Both the position numbers and the translations under genes were made by a program. Under the pieces are notes generated by a model. That model had not been told where the DNA came from, ran no database searches, and was given only the letters and a program-made list of their open reading frames with translations. From NCBI RefSeq assembly GCF_003479605.1, contig NZ_QUHR01000001.1:124001-188000 (forward strand): a stretch of DNA of 64,000 nt. Direction: 5' to 3'. The stretch is from Roseburia sp. AF12-17LB (GTDB taxonomy: Bacteria; Bacillota; Clostridia; Lachnospirales; Lachnospiraceae). Positions 45,114-52,976 of the stretch are shown here, in pieces. Position 1 is the stretch's first letter, and each line of letters begins with the position of its first letter.

Positions 45114-45368
45114 ATGAATTTTGGAGAAGCATTAGAACTTTTGAAAAAAGGAAAAAAGGTTGCTCGCAAGGGTTGGAATGGGAAGAAACAGTACATCCAG
45201 CTTGCAGCTGGCATTTCATATGTGTCAGCGGATGGAGAACTCGTGAATTGCGAGCATGAAGCAATTGGAAACAAGGCTATTGCATTTGTTGGAACATCTG
45301 GCGTTCAGATGGGGTGGCTTGCATCACAAGCAGATATGCTTGCTGAAGATTGGATTAAAGCTGAATAA
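45114..45368 (+). CDS. DUF2829 / Tad2-like protein (candidate anti-Thoeris)
   Basis: An 84-residue protein. It starts MNFGEALELLKKGKKVARKGWNGKKQYI, the defining start of the DUF2829 domain, now named for Tad2, a phage protein that sequesters the cyclic ADP-ribose signal of Thoeris defence. The C-terminus (MGWLASQADMLAEDWIKA) also fits. The ATG at 45114 has a GGAGGAAG site. The gene sits between holin and endolysin, a frequent place for add-on genes. Binding to a signal is inferred from the family. Confidence 0.75.
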   Translation: MNFGEALELLKKGKKVARKGWNGKKQYIQLAAGISYVSADGELVNCEHEAIGNKAIAFVGTSGVQMGWLASQADMLAEDWIKAE

Positions 45369-45387
45369 AAAGAGGAGGAGTAGTAAG

Positions 45388-46161
45388 ATGAAGATTGGAT
45401 TAAATGCAGGACATACACTTTCCGGAGCAGGAAGTGGAACAATTGGAGTTATTTCAGAGAGCGCAGAAACAAGAAGAGTCTGTAACAGATTGACAGAGCT
45501 TCTTACAACAGCGGGGGTGCAGGTGGTACCATGCACAGTAGATTCCGCACCAACACAGGCAGCATATTTACAGAAAGTAGTAGCAATGGCAAATGCAACT
45601 GATTTGGATTATTTTATTAGTATTCATCTTAACAATGATGCTGCAAGAGCAGGACATGGAGTAGAGGCGTATACATACGAGGGCAGACAGTATCCGGATG
45701 CTGTAGAGGTATGTGAACACATTGCAGCACTTGGATTTACTAACCGTGGAGTAAAAGCCGGAAGCGGATTATATGTTATCCGCAAAACAAAGGCAAAGGC
45801 AATGCTTATTGAGGTTTGCTTTGTGAACAATCCGGATGCAGCACTGTATGAACAGAAGTTTGAAGAGGTATGCAGAGCAATCGCATACGCTTTATCTGAT
45901 TATGTAGCAGCTGAATCGAAGCCAGTTGCACCGGTACAACTGCCGGAGAAGAAAAAGTATGTGAAAGTACTGGTGGATAATTTGGCAGTCAGAAAAACAC
46001 CAAGCTGGGATAGTAGTGCTGTTTATGGAAGAGTGGCAAAGAATGAAGTCTTTACAATCGCAGAAGGACCTATTAAAGTGGGTGGCGGCAGTATGTATAA
46101 ACTCATTTCAGGAGTATATATTACAGCAGCAAGTAAGTATGTATCGGTGTATGAAAAATAG
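45388..46161 (+). CDS. N-acetylmuramoyl-L-alanine amidase with SH3 domain (endolysin)
   Basis: A 257-residue lysin. The Amidase_3 domain (1-175) has the zinc ligands His in NAGH, Glu in ISESAETR and His in ISIHLN, and the catalytic Glu in MLIEVCF. A linker with VAPVQ (180-184) leads to an SH3-type wall-binding domain (190-257: VDNLAVRKTPSW...). It cuts the stem peptide from glycan. There is no signal peptide, so release depends on the holin. GAGGAGGAG precedes the ATG. Confidence 0.95.
   Translation: MKIGLNAGHTLSGAGSGTIGVISESAETRRVCNRLTELLTTAGVQVVPCTVDSAPTQAAYLQKVVAMANATDLDYFISIHLNNDAARAGHGVEAYTYEGRQYPDAVEVCEHIAALGFTNRGVKAGSGLYVIRKTKAKAMLIEVCFVNNPDAALYEQKFEEVCRAIAYALSDYVAAESKPVAPVQLPEKKKYVKVLVDNLAVRKTPSWDSSAVYGRVAKNEVFTIAEGPIKVGGGSMYKLISGVYITAASKYVSVYEK
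45925..45940. repeat. Palindrome copy 5, GTTGCACCGGTACAAC
   Basis: It has one base different from the other four copies (G to A, a synonymous GTG to GTA change), and lies at codons 180-184 of the amidase, in the linker before the SH3 domain. Confidence 0.9.
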
Positions 46162-46211
46162 TGTATTATAGGGCGAGAAAAGCCAAATAGTCTGACAATG
46201 GCTGTATACTG

Positions 46212-46221
46212 GTGGGTTACA
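46212..46221. repeat. GTGGGTTACA motif at the right prophage end
   Basis: A single copy of the junction motif of the 11-bp array at 7488-7527, about 45 bp before the putative attR. Integrase arm sites are expected at both ends. Confidence 0.45.
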
Positions 46222-46264
46222 AAAATGTGTGCATGTAAGTAAATAAGATATACCCTAAGCGAGG

Positions 46265-46291
46265 GCTATGCTTGCCCAGGGCGTCTGCTAG
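46265..46291 (+). pseudogene. Second copy of the gdhA 3' end (last nine codons); candidate attR block
   Basis: The 27 bp read AMLAQGVC and a stop in frame, as at the end of gdhA, but with CTT, GCC, GGC and TAG in place of CTC, GCT, GGT and TAA. All four differences are silent. This is the end of a diverged gdhA allele without the rest of the gene. The bases just before it also resemble gdhA if small indels are allowed. Confidence 0.75.
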
Positions 46292-46455
46292 GCATTGAAC
46301 ACTTAGAGAACGCGAGCCATAGGCGAAGCGTGAACTTAGTGTGAAAGCCCATCCCGAGACTTGATGAAAACGAGTCGCAGACGAAGTTTGAATCTTAGCC
46401 GAGTGGATGTCATTGAACACTTAGAGAATGCAGATGTCATTGAACACATAGAAAA
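46291..46455 (+). ncRNA. Structured repeat block with tandem G-A hairpins (untyped)
   Basis: No gene is seen in the 430 bp between the amidase and lepB. Two 22-nt hairpins, 46310-46331 and 46368-46389, share one layout: 4-bp stem, GA/GAA internal loop, 3-bp stem, 3-nt loop. Their stems differ by paired (compensating) changes. Outer stems extend both, the first to about 46291-46348. CATTGAACAC followed by TTAGAGAA or ATAGAAAA recurs three times (46293, 46411, 46439). It could be a structured RNA or a REP-like intergenic repeat. Confidence 0.45.
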
Positions 46456-46458
46456 CAT

Positions 46459-46489
46459 CCCCGAAACGTTATGTTTCGGGGACTTTTTA
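46459..46489 (+). terminator. Right-end twin of the gdhA terminator
   Basis: CCCCGAAAC and GTTTCGGGG around a loop differing by a single base from that of the gdhA terminator at 7403, then a T-run. It is a candidate attR core. Confidence 0.85.
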
Positions 46490-46521
46490 ATTTACACGAG
46501 AAATTCGCAAAGCATTTCCAG

Positions 46522-46550
46522 TGGAATTTCTTCCCTGCTTGGAGTATAAT
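46522..46550 (+). promoter_or_regulatory. Putative lepB promoter
   Basis: A perfect TATAAT (46545-46550) with a weak TGGAAT -35 box 17 bp upstream (46522-46527), about 40 bp before lepB. It lies beyond the right prophage end. Confidence 0.45.
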
Positions 46551-46591
46551 AGAACGAACAACGGGAAGAAAAGAGACCGGAGGCAGTTTAG

Positions 46592-47287
46592 ATGCAGAAA
46601 AAGGAAAGAAATGAAGAATTAGAATATATAGATGAACTTGAGGATGGCGAAGAACCGGAAGAGTCAGAGGACTACCGGGAAGAATTAGAAGAACCAGAAG
46701 AGGAATATTCAGAAGGTGGCAGACGCAGGAAGAAAGGAAGAAAATCCGATACAAAGAATGCGGCGTCTACAGCAGGGGAATTTCTAAGCTGGGTAATTAC
46801 GATTGTAGCAGCGGTGCTGATTGCTATGTTTTTAAATCGTTTTGTGTTAATTAATGCAGAGATTCCATCCGGTTCCATGGAAAATACAATCATGACCGGA
46901 GATAAGCTGATTGGATTCCGATGGTCATATCTGTTTTCCGGACCGGAGCGGGGAGACATCATTATCTTTAAGTTTCCGGATGATGAGAGCCAGAATTATG
47001 TAAAACGTGTCATTGGCTGCCCGGGAGATACGGTAAAGATAGAAGATGGTAAAGTATATGTCAACGGAGAACTCTTAGAGGAGGATTATCTCAAAGAGAC
47101 ATGGACGGTAGCTACAGGACCATATACCTTTGAAGTGCCGGAGGACAGCTATTTTGTAATGGGAGATAACCGGAATAACTCCTATGATGGAAGATACTGG
47201 ACCAATACCTATGTGAAGAAAGATAAAATACTTGGAAAAGCGATTTTCCGGTATTGGCCATTAAAGAATTTTAAAATATTGAATTAG
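46592..47287 (+). CDS. lepB: Signal peptidase I
   Basis: A 231-residue membrane protease that removes signal peptides from exported proteins. Residues 1-60 are an unusually long acidic and then basic cytoplasmic tail. One membrane helix (about 68-86) follows, then catalytic Ser in PSGSMENT and Lys in VKRVIGCPGD, and the box E motif VMGDNRNNSYDGRYW. CCGGAGG precedes the ATG. It is the first host gene right of the prophage. Confidence 0.95.
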   Translation: MQKKERNEELEYIDELEDGEEPEESEDYREELEEPEEEYSEGGRRRKKGRKSDTKNAASTAGEFLSWVITIVAAVLIAMFLNRFVLINAEIPSGSMENTIMTGDKLIGFRWSYLFSGPERGDIIIFKFPDDESQNYVKRVIGCPGDTVKIEDGKVYVNGELLEEDYLKETWTVATGPYTFEVPEDSYFVMGDNRNNSYDGRYWTNTYVKKDKILGKAIFRYWPLKNFKILN

Positions 47288-47322
47288 TGCGGAACGAATA
47301 AGGGAGCAAAAGGAGAAGATTT

Positions 47323-48489
47323 ATGATAACATTATTAGCCCGGATATTTATCCGGGAAGATGACAAGCCGGAGAAAGTAAGGCTTGCCTACGGTACGTTA
47401 TGTGGTATTGTAGGTATTTTACTAAATGTATTATTATTTACAGGAAAATTTATTGCGGGAACCATCAGTAAATCCATTGCAATTACAGCGGACGCATTTA
47501 ATAACCTGTCGGATGCCGGTTCTTCCATTGTAACATTGCTTGGTTTTAAACTGGGAGCAGCAAAGCCGGATCCGGAGCATCCATTTGGACATGGAAGAAT
47601 GGAATACGTTTCCGGACTTGTGGTTGCTGCAGTTATTTTAATTATGGCAGTGGAACTGATACAGGATTCTATCAGAAAGATTCTTCATCCGGAAGCAACG
47701 GAGTGCTCTGTATTAATTATCGTGATTCTGCTGATATCTATTGCTGTAAAGCTGTATATGACCTTCTATAACAGGAGAGTTGCAAAGAAGATTAATTCAG
47801 CGGCTATGCGGGCAACTGCAATGGACAGCTTAAGCGACAGCATTACCACATCTGTGGTTTTAATTACCACATTGATTGCAGAATTTACATCAGTCAATAT
47901 TGACGGCTACTGTGGTGTGGCGGTAGGACTGTTTATCTTATATGGTGGAATTAATGCAGCGAAGGAGACTTTAAATCCACTGCTGGGACAGCCACCGGAG
48001 GAAGAATTCGTAAAAGAGATAGAACATCTGGTGTTGGAAGAAAAAATGATTATCGGTATTCATGATTTAGTCGTACATGATTATGGACCGGGACGTCTGA
48101 TGGTATCACTACATGCGGAAGTGCCGGCAGAAATGAATATCCTTGTAATACATGATATGATAGACAATGTAGAAATGAAATTGAAAAGGGAACTGAATTG
48201 TGAGGCTGTCATACATATGGATCCGGTGATTACCGGAAGCAAGGAACTGACCGGGATAAAAGAAACGGTTACAGGTATTTTGAAGGATATTGATGAGGTC
48301 ATTACCATGCATGATTTTCGTATGGTTCAGGGACCGACCCATACCAATCTTATCTTTGATGTAGTGATTCCATTTGGTTACCGTTCCAGTGATGAAGCAG
48401 TGTTAAAAGAACTGGAACATCAGGTAAAGGAAAAGCTGGGCGAACAGTATCATATCGTGGTCAACGTAGACAAAAATTATGTGAAATAA
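47323..48489 (+). CDS. Cation diffusion facilitator (metal efflux) transporter
   Basis: A 388-residue CDF-family protein. Six membrane helices are expected in the first 220 residues, with metal ligands in ADAFNNLSDAGSS (helix 2) and AMDSLSDSITT (helix 5), and the HPFGHGRMEYVSGL loop. The cytoplasmic C-terminal domain (about 215-300) is extended by a second ferredoxin-like stretch to 388. It probably exports Zn2+, Mn2+ or Fe2+ in exchange for protons; the exact metal cannot be read. Confidence 0.9.
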   Translation: MITLLARIFIREDDKPEKVRLAYGTLCGIVGILLNVLLFTGKFIAGTISKSIAITADAFNNLSDAGSSIVTLLGFKLGAAKPDPEHPFGHGRMEYVSGLVVAAVILIMAVELIQDSIRKILHPEATECSVLIIVILLISIAVKLYMTFYNRRVAKKINSAAMRATAMDSLSDSITTSVVLITTLIAEFTSVNIDGYCGVAVGLFILYGGINAAKETLNPLLGQPPEEEFVKEIEHLVLEEKMIIGIHDLVVHDYGPGRLMVSLHAEVPAEMNILVIHDMIDNVEMKLKRELNCEAVIHMDPVITGSKELTGIKETVTGILKDIDEVITMHDFRMVQGPTHTNLIFDVVIPFGYRSSDEAVLKELEHQVKEKLGEQYHIVVNVDKNYVK

Positions 48490-48499
48490 AAGAAATAAC

Positions 48500-48550
48500 A
48501 AAGCCCCGATGGGAGAAATCTGATAGAAGAATTCATCCCATCGGGGCTTT
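48500..48550. terminator. Bidirectional terminator between converging genes
   Basis: AAAGCCCCGATGGGA pairs with its complement TCCCATCGGGGCTTT around a loop of about 20 nt, flanked by A/T-rich sequence, between the transporter and the LTA-synthase-like gene. Confidence 0.85.
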
Positions 48551-48562
48551 CTGTGTATTATT

Positions 48563-50827
48563 TTAATTCTGTGTCAGTGGAGTATTGACTGCATGCTCTA
48601 CAGACTGGCCAGTTGCTGTACCGGCACCACTTAAAGACTGTTCAGAGGACTGCTCTGTGGATTTCTCAGTGGACTGGGTAGAACCTTCTGTATCAGTAGA
48701 AGGCTGCTCTGTTTCGGTAGCAGGCTCTTCCGTATGTTCTACATCCGGATCCTCATAGAGGAACTCGTTGGAGCTTCGGAAGATGGTGCTGCTGGAACCT
48801 ACAATGTTAGCAACAATCGTATCGCCGTCTTCAATGTCGTCAAGATTAATCTTTAACATGGTGCTTCCTAAGAAGGAAGTGGATACCTTCTCTCCGTTGA
48901 CATAAATTTTCGTCCAAGGAGTAAATCCGGAGCCGTAAATACATAACTTATTGTCATCGGATTTCCATACACTGTTAATCGTTACATCATCAATACCCAT
49001 AACCAGATCACTTGCTGGATATTTATCTGTTCCGTTGTAAGCATAACGTTTTCCGTAAAGAAGGTCATATTGTAAATTCTCTAAGTTCTCGTCGTAAGAA
49101 GCAGAACCCTTCTGGCTCTGGATGTAAGAGAACATGGTTCCTTTGTGGATGTCAAGCTGGTTGGTGATGTTTGCTAATAATTCATAAGCAGCACAGTCAG
49201 CATCCTGTTTTGGTAAATTAAAGTTGTTCCAGGTAACATATTTGGTTTTGAAAATGTCACCGGATACCATATCATCATCGGTCAGTCCCATGGTAGGAAG
49301 GTGGTCGCCGAAGAATACCACGATGGTCTTTTCATCCCGTTTGGAAAGCTCTTCGGTTAAGTTGCCGATGAATTTATCTACTTCGTGAATCATGTTAATG
49401 TAATATTCCCACCGATTGTTAGAAGCCTCATCTGCAGCACCGCTTACTGCAATTTCCGGATTTTCAAGAATCTTTTCAGTAGGATAATCACCATGTCCCT
49501 GTACGGTAATGGTATATACCAGATCTGACTGGTCAGGGGTAGAATCCATAGCCTTTAAGGTTTCACTGATTAAGATGTTATCGGTTGGCCAGGAACCAAG
49601 TGGTGTGTACTCCTGAATGTTCATACACTCTTTACTGGTGAAGCTGTCAAATCCCATCAGGGAGAAGGCATTGGCACGGCTGTAGAAGTTACCACCGTTG
49701 TTATGTACAACATGTGTACCATAGCCGAGACTTCCAAGGTCGGAAGCAATACTTTCGCAACTGTCGATTTCTTTTAAAGTAGTCTTATATGGGTATTCGC
49801 CGGTACCAAAATACTGCATGCTCATACCGGTTAATACTTCAAATTCAGTATTGGCTGTTCCGGCACCTACAACAGGAACTTTTAAGTAACCGGAAGAATA
49901 GTTGTTTAATAAGTTGTGAAAATTTGGAACCGGATCTTCTGAAGTATGTAAGAACTTAACATCAGAGGGATCTACAAAGGATTCCAGTAAAACAACAATA
50001 ATATTTGGCGCATCTTCGGCAGCTTCGGTAGTTTCTTCCGGAACGGAAGCCCCTATTTTGGCAATACGCTCTTCGGAATAACTGTCCGGTTTACTCATAC
50101 CACGGTCAACAACGCTGGATGAGAAGCCGTAGACAAAACCATAATTTTCATAGCCCTGTGCAATATTGGCAAAATAGGAAGCAACAATATTATTGGACTG
50201 GGCTGCCTTGGTAGTTACCGGTAACATCAGGAAGATAACAGCAACCATAAGCGGACTTACAATCCAGTTGATTTTGCCCTGATATTTTGGTCCTTTGATA
50301 AAAAGCCAGATACAGAAAAGCAGGAAAAGACCGACTACGATAATAACGGCGAGTGCTTCACCAAAGGTAAAGTATTTGGTGTTCTGCATGGCAAATAAGT
50401 CAGACAGACATTTCAAATCTGTAAAACCAAATGGAGTTACACGTTTGGAAAGAATAACACCATTGATGGTTCCAAGGAAAAGCCAGAAGCCGCTGATTAA
50501 GAGACGGGCAAGTGTTCTTCTTCGAATCAGATAGACCAGGGATAAACTTGCAAAAATAATAAATGAGTTATAAAGGTAAGCAATGGTGTGTCCTGCAATA
50601 AAGGAAAATGCAGAAAGCACATTTCGTCTGGAAATACATTCAATCACCAGAACGAGGAAACAGGACAGTAACAGATGGAATACCAAAGAGTATTTATTCA
50701 TAATCACAACTGCACGGTCAAGGTGTGGATGTGTTTTCTTCTCCCGGTTCTTAAAAGTATTTATTTTGTTTTTTAGTTTAAAAAATAAGTTCTTGCACTT
50801 ACTTAAAAAAGAATGTTTTTCTCTCAT
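48563..50827 (-). CDS. LTA synthase-family sulfatase (glycerol-phosphate transferase)
   Basis: A 754-residue membrane enzyme. Five N-terminal membrane helices (about 30-225) carry an extracellular sulfatase domain: NIIVVLLESFVDP, the nucleophilic Thr in GAGTANTEFEVLTGMS, and a FFGDHLPTMG metal motif. After the domain, near residue 640, comes an IPT-like fold (WTKIYVNGEKV...) and a Thr/Ser/Glu-rich tail. The family adds glycerol-phosphate or similar groups to wall or membrane polymers. The added C-terminal fold and tail are uncommon in LtaS. Confidence 0.85.
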   Translation of the reverse strand: MREKHSFLSKCKNLFFKLKNKINTFKNREKKTHPHLDRAVVIMNKYSLVFHLLLSCFLVLVIECISRRNVLSAFSFIAGHTIAYLYNSFIIFASLSLVYLIRRRTLARLLISGFWLFLGTINGVILSKRVTPFGFTDLKCLSDLFAMQNTKYFTFGEALAVIIVVGLFLLFCIWLFIKGPKYQGKINWIVSPLMVAVIFLMLPVTTKAAQSNNIVASYFANIAQGYENYGFVYGFSSSVVDRGMSKPDSYSEERIAKIGASVPEETTEAAEDAPNIIVVLLESFVDPSDVKFLHTSEDPVPNFHNLLNNYSSGYLKVPVVGAGTANTEFEVLTGMSMQYFGTGEYPYKTTLKEIDSCESIASDLGSLGYGTHVVHNNGGNFYSRANAFSLMGFDSFTSKECMNIQEYTPLGSWPTDNILISETLKAMDSTPDQSDLVYTITVQGHGDYPTEKILENPEIAVSGAADEASNNRWEYYINMIHEVDKFIGNLTEELSKRDEKTIVVFFGDHLPTMGLTDDDMVSGDIFKTKYVTWNNFNLPKQDADCAAYELLANITNQLDIHKGTMFSYIQSQKGSASYDENLENLQYDLLYGKRYAYNGTDKYPASDLVMGIDDVTINSVWKSDDNKLCIYGSGFTPWTKIYVNGEKVSTSFLGSTMLKINLDDIEDGDTIVANIVGSSSTIFRSSNEFLYEDPDVEHTEEPATETEQPSTDTEGSTQSTEKSTEQSSEQSLSGAGTATGQSVEHAVNTPLTQN

Positions 50828-50992
50828 AATAATGGTTCTCCTCCCAGTAGATTACACACTTTTTACATATAATTTACTTTTGACTGAATAAGGATATATC
50901 TATTTAAGAAAAAAAACAACGGTAAATCTCGATAAAAATTTATTAATATTTCATTAAAAAGAATCCAAAATGTATAATAGAAGGGAAAGAAG

Positions 50993-51021
50993 TTGGCAAA
51001 AAAGCCATTTTGTGCTATCCT
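50993..51021 (+). promoter_or_regulatory. Putative promoter of the suf-like pair
   Basis: TTGGCA (50993-50998) and TATCCT (51016-51021) are 17 bp apart and about 70 bp upstream of the sufC-like start. A TATAAT at 50973 has no good -35 box. Confidence 0.4.
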
Positions 51022-51089
51022 TTTTTTATAAAAACCAGGTTCGCAGAGAGGCAGATAGGTGAATCTGACAGTAAGGTGAGGAAAGAGAA

Positions 51090-51815
51090 ATGCTGGAATT
51101 AAAAGACATTAGTTTTCAGGTAAATGATGAAACAGCAGACAAGGAAATATTAAAAAATATCAATCTGAAGATAGAAGACCGGTTTGTGGCAATTACCGGA
51201 CCAAACGGTGGAGGTAAATCCACGCTGGCGAAGCTGATTGCCGGAATAGTAACACCAACTTCCGGACAGATTTTATTGGATGGAGAGGATATTACAGGAT
51301 TATCCATTACCGAACGGGCAAGAAAGGGAATCAGCTTTGCGTTTCAGCAGCCGGTAAGATTTAAGGGATTGACCGTAAAGGATTTGATTACACTGGCATC
51401 GGGAAAAGATATTTCCATCAGTCAGGCATGTTCCTATCTTTCAGAAGTAGGACTTTGCGCAAAGGATTATATTGGCAGGGAGGTAAATGACAGCCTTTCC
51501 GGTGGGGAGTTAAAGCGTATCGAGATTGCAATGATAATTGCAAGAGGAACCAAATTATCCATATTTGATGAGCCGGAGGCAGGAATTGACCTTTGGAGTT
51601 TTAACAATCTGATTCAGGTATTTGAGAATATGTATCAGAAAATCAATGGCTCGATTCTGATTATTTCACATCAGGAGAGAATCTTAAACATTGCAGACCG
51701 GATTATTGTAATTGCAGATGGAGAAGTAAGCACAGCCGGAAGCCGGGAAGAAGTACTTCCAAAGCTGTTAGGCAGCAGTGAAGCCTGCTCTACTTTGATG
51801 GAAAAATTAGTCTAG
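51090..51815 (+). CDS. sufC: SufC-like ABC ATPase
   Basis: A 241-residue ABC ATPase with Walker A GPNGGGKST (near 38-46), Q-loop FAFQQPVRF, signature DSLSGGELKRIEIA and Walker B LSIFDEPEAGID. The combination with a SufB/D-like neighbour identifies an Fe-S cluster assembly pair, SufC driving shape changes of SufB. No sufS, sufU or sufD is next to it, so this is a two-gene version like the minimal SufBC (SMS-type) systems of anaerobes. Confidence 0.85.
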   Translation: MLELKDISFQVNDETADKEILKNINLKIEDRFVAITGPNGGGKSTLAKLIAGIVTPTSGQILLDGEDITGLSITERARKGISFAFQQPVRFKGLTVKDLITLASGKDISISQACSYLSEVGLCAKDYIGREVNDSLSGGELKRIEIAMIIARGTKLSIFDEPEAGIDLWSFNNLIQVFENMYQKINGSILIISHQERILNIADRIIVIADGEVSTAGSREEVLPKLLGSSEACSTLMEKLV

Positions 51816-51829
51816 GAAAAGGTGAGAAA

Positions 51830-52747
51830 ATGGACAGTATAGAAAAGAATCTTTTAGCAGAGATATCAGATTTGCACAGCGTGCCGGAAGGCGCATATAA
51901 TATCCGCAACAACGGAAAACTGGAGGCAAGAAATACAACTGCAAATATTGATATTGTAACTAAGAAGGACAAGCCGGGAATTGATATCTATGTAAAACCG
52001 GGAACAAAGAATGAGAGTATGCATATTCCGGTTATCTTAAGTGAAAGCGGCTTAAAGGACCTGGTGTATAATGATTTTTATATCGGGGAAGGTGCAGATG
52101 TGACAATCATTGCGGGATGCGGTATCCACAACTGCGGAGACCAGACATCACAGCATGATGGAATACACACCTTTTATATAGGAAAGAATGCAAAAGTAAA
52201 ATATGTAGAAAAGCATTATGGTGAAGGGGATGGAAATGGAGCCAGAGTCTTAAATCCAACTACCGTGATCCACATGGAAGAAGGCGGATTCATGGATATG
52301 GACAGTGTTCAGATTAAAGGAGTAGACTCCACAATCCGTACAACCGAAGCAGACCTTAAAGAAGATGCGTCCCTTGTGATTCATGAACGTATTATGACTC
52401 ATGGACAGCAGAAAGCAGAGACAGATTTTACGGTAGATTTAAATGGGGCACATTCCAGTGCAAATGTGGTATCACGTTCGGTAGCAAAGGGAGATTCTCA
52501 CCAGAAGTTTGTTTCTTATATTCGTGGTAATAATGCATGCAGCGGACATACAGAATGTGATGCCATCATCATGGACAATGGAAAGGTGGAGGCAATTCCG
52601 TCTCTTGCAGCGAATGATATCGATGCAGCATTGATTCATGAGGCAGCAATTGGAAAAATAGCAGGAGAACAGCTGATTAAGCTGATGACACTGGGACTGT
52701 CTGAAAAAGAGGCAGAGGAGCAGATTGTAAATGGATTTCTGAAATAG
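51830..52747 (+). CDS. sufB: Short SufB/SufD-like Fe-S scaffold protein
   Basis: A 305-residue protein, well below the roughly 460 of a full SufB. The beta-helix core (about 60-260) includes GCGIHNCGDQTSQHDGIH with two Cys and a His, and HIVRGNNACSGHTECDAI-like repeats (YIRGNNACSGHTECDAI). The C-terminus (IGKIAGEQLIKLMTLGLSEKEAEEQIVNGF) is the SufB/D signature. It starts 14 bp after sufC. It may form a scaffold with SufC without SufD. Confidence 0.85.
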   Translation: MDSIEKNLLAEISDLHSVPEGAYNIRNNGKLEARNTTANIDIVTKKDKPGIDIYVKPGTKNESMHIPVILSESGLKDLVYNDFYIGEGADVTIIAGCGIHNCGDQTSQHDGIHTFYIGKNAKVKYVEKHYGEGDGNGARVLNPTTVIHMEEGGFMDMDSVQIKGVDSTIRTTEADLKEDASLVIHERIMTHGQQKAETDFTVDLNGAHSSANVVSRSVAKGDSHQKFVSYIRGNNACSGHTECDAIIMDNGKVEAIPSLAANDIDAALIHEAAIGKIAGEQLIKLMTLGLSEKEAEEQIVNGFLK

Positions 52748-52976
52748 GATATGTATGGGGAATGAAGGGTGCAGGAAAGAACAAACAAGAGAAGAGAAAT
52801 ACCGAAAGAGGCGGAAGAATGGAATAAGATAATATTTGAAATATTATGACGGGTATGGATATTAAGTGAAGTGGCATCTGTATTTGAACGATGCAAAAGT
52901 GGGTGGTAAAAATAAAGTCTGCTGCAGTGCAGATTAAGACAGAATTTTCCCGGGATAATAGAAAAGAGGAATAGAT

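Noticed and set aside
46361-46549. Open frame with VIEHLEN/VIEHIEN repeats
   Set aside because: It runs through structured repeats and a terminator stem and has no ribosome site; the repeats are better explained at the DNA/RNA level.
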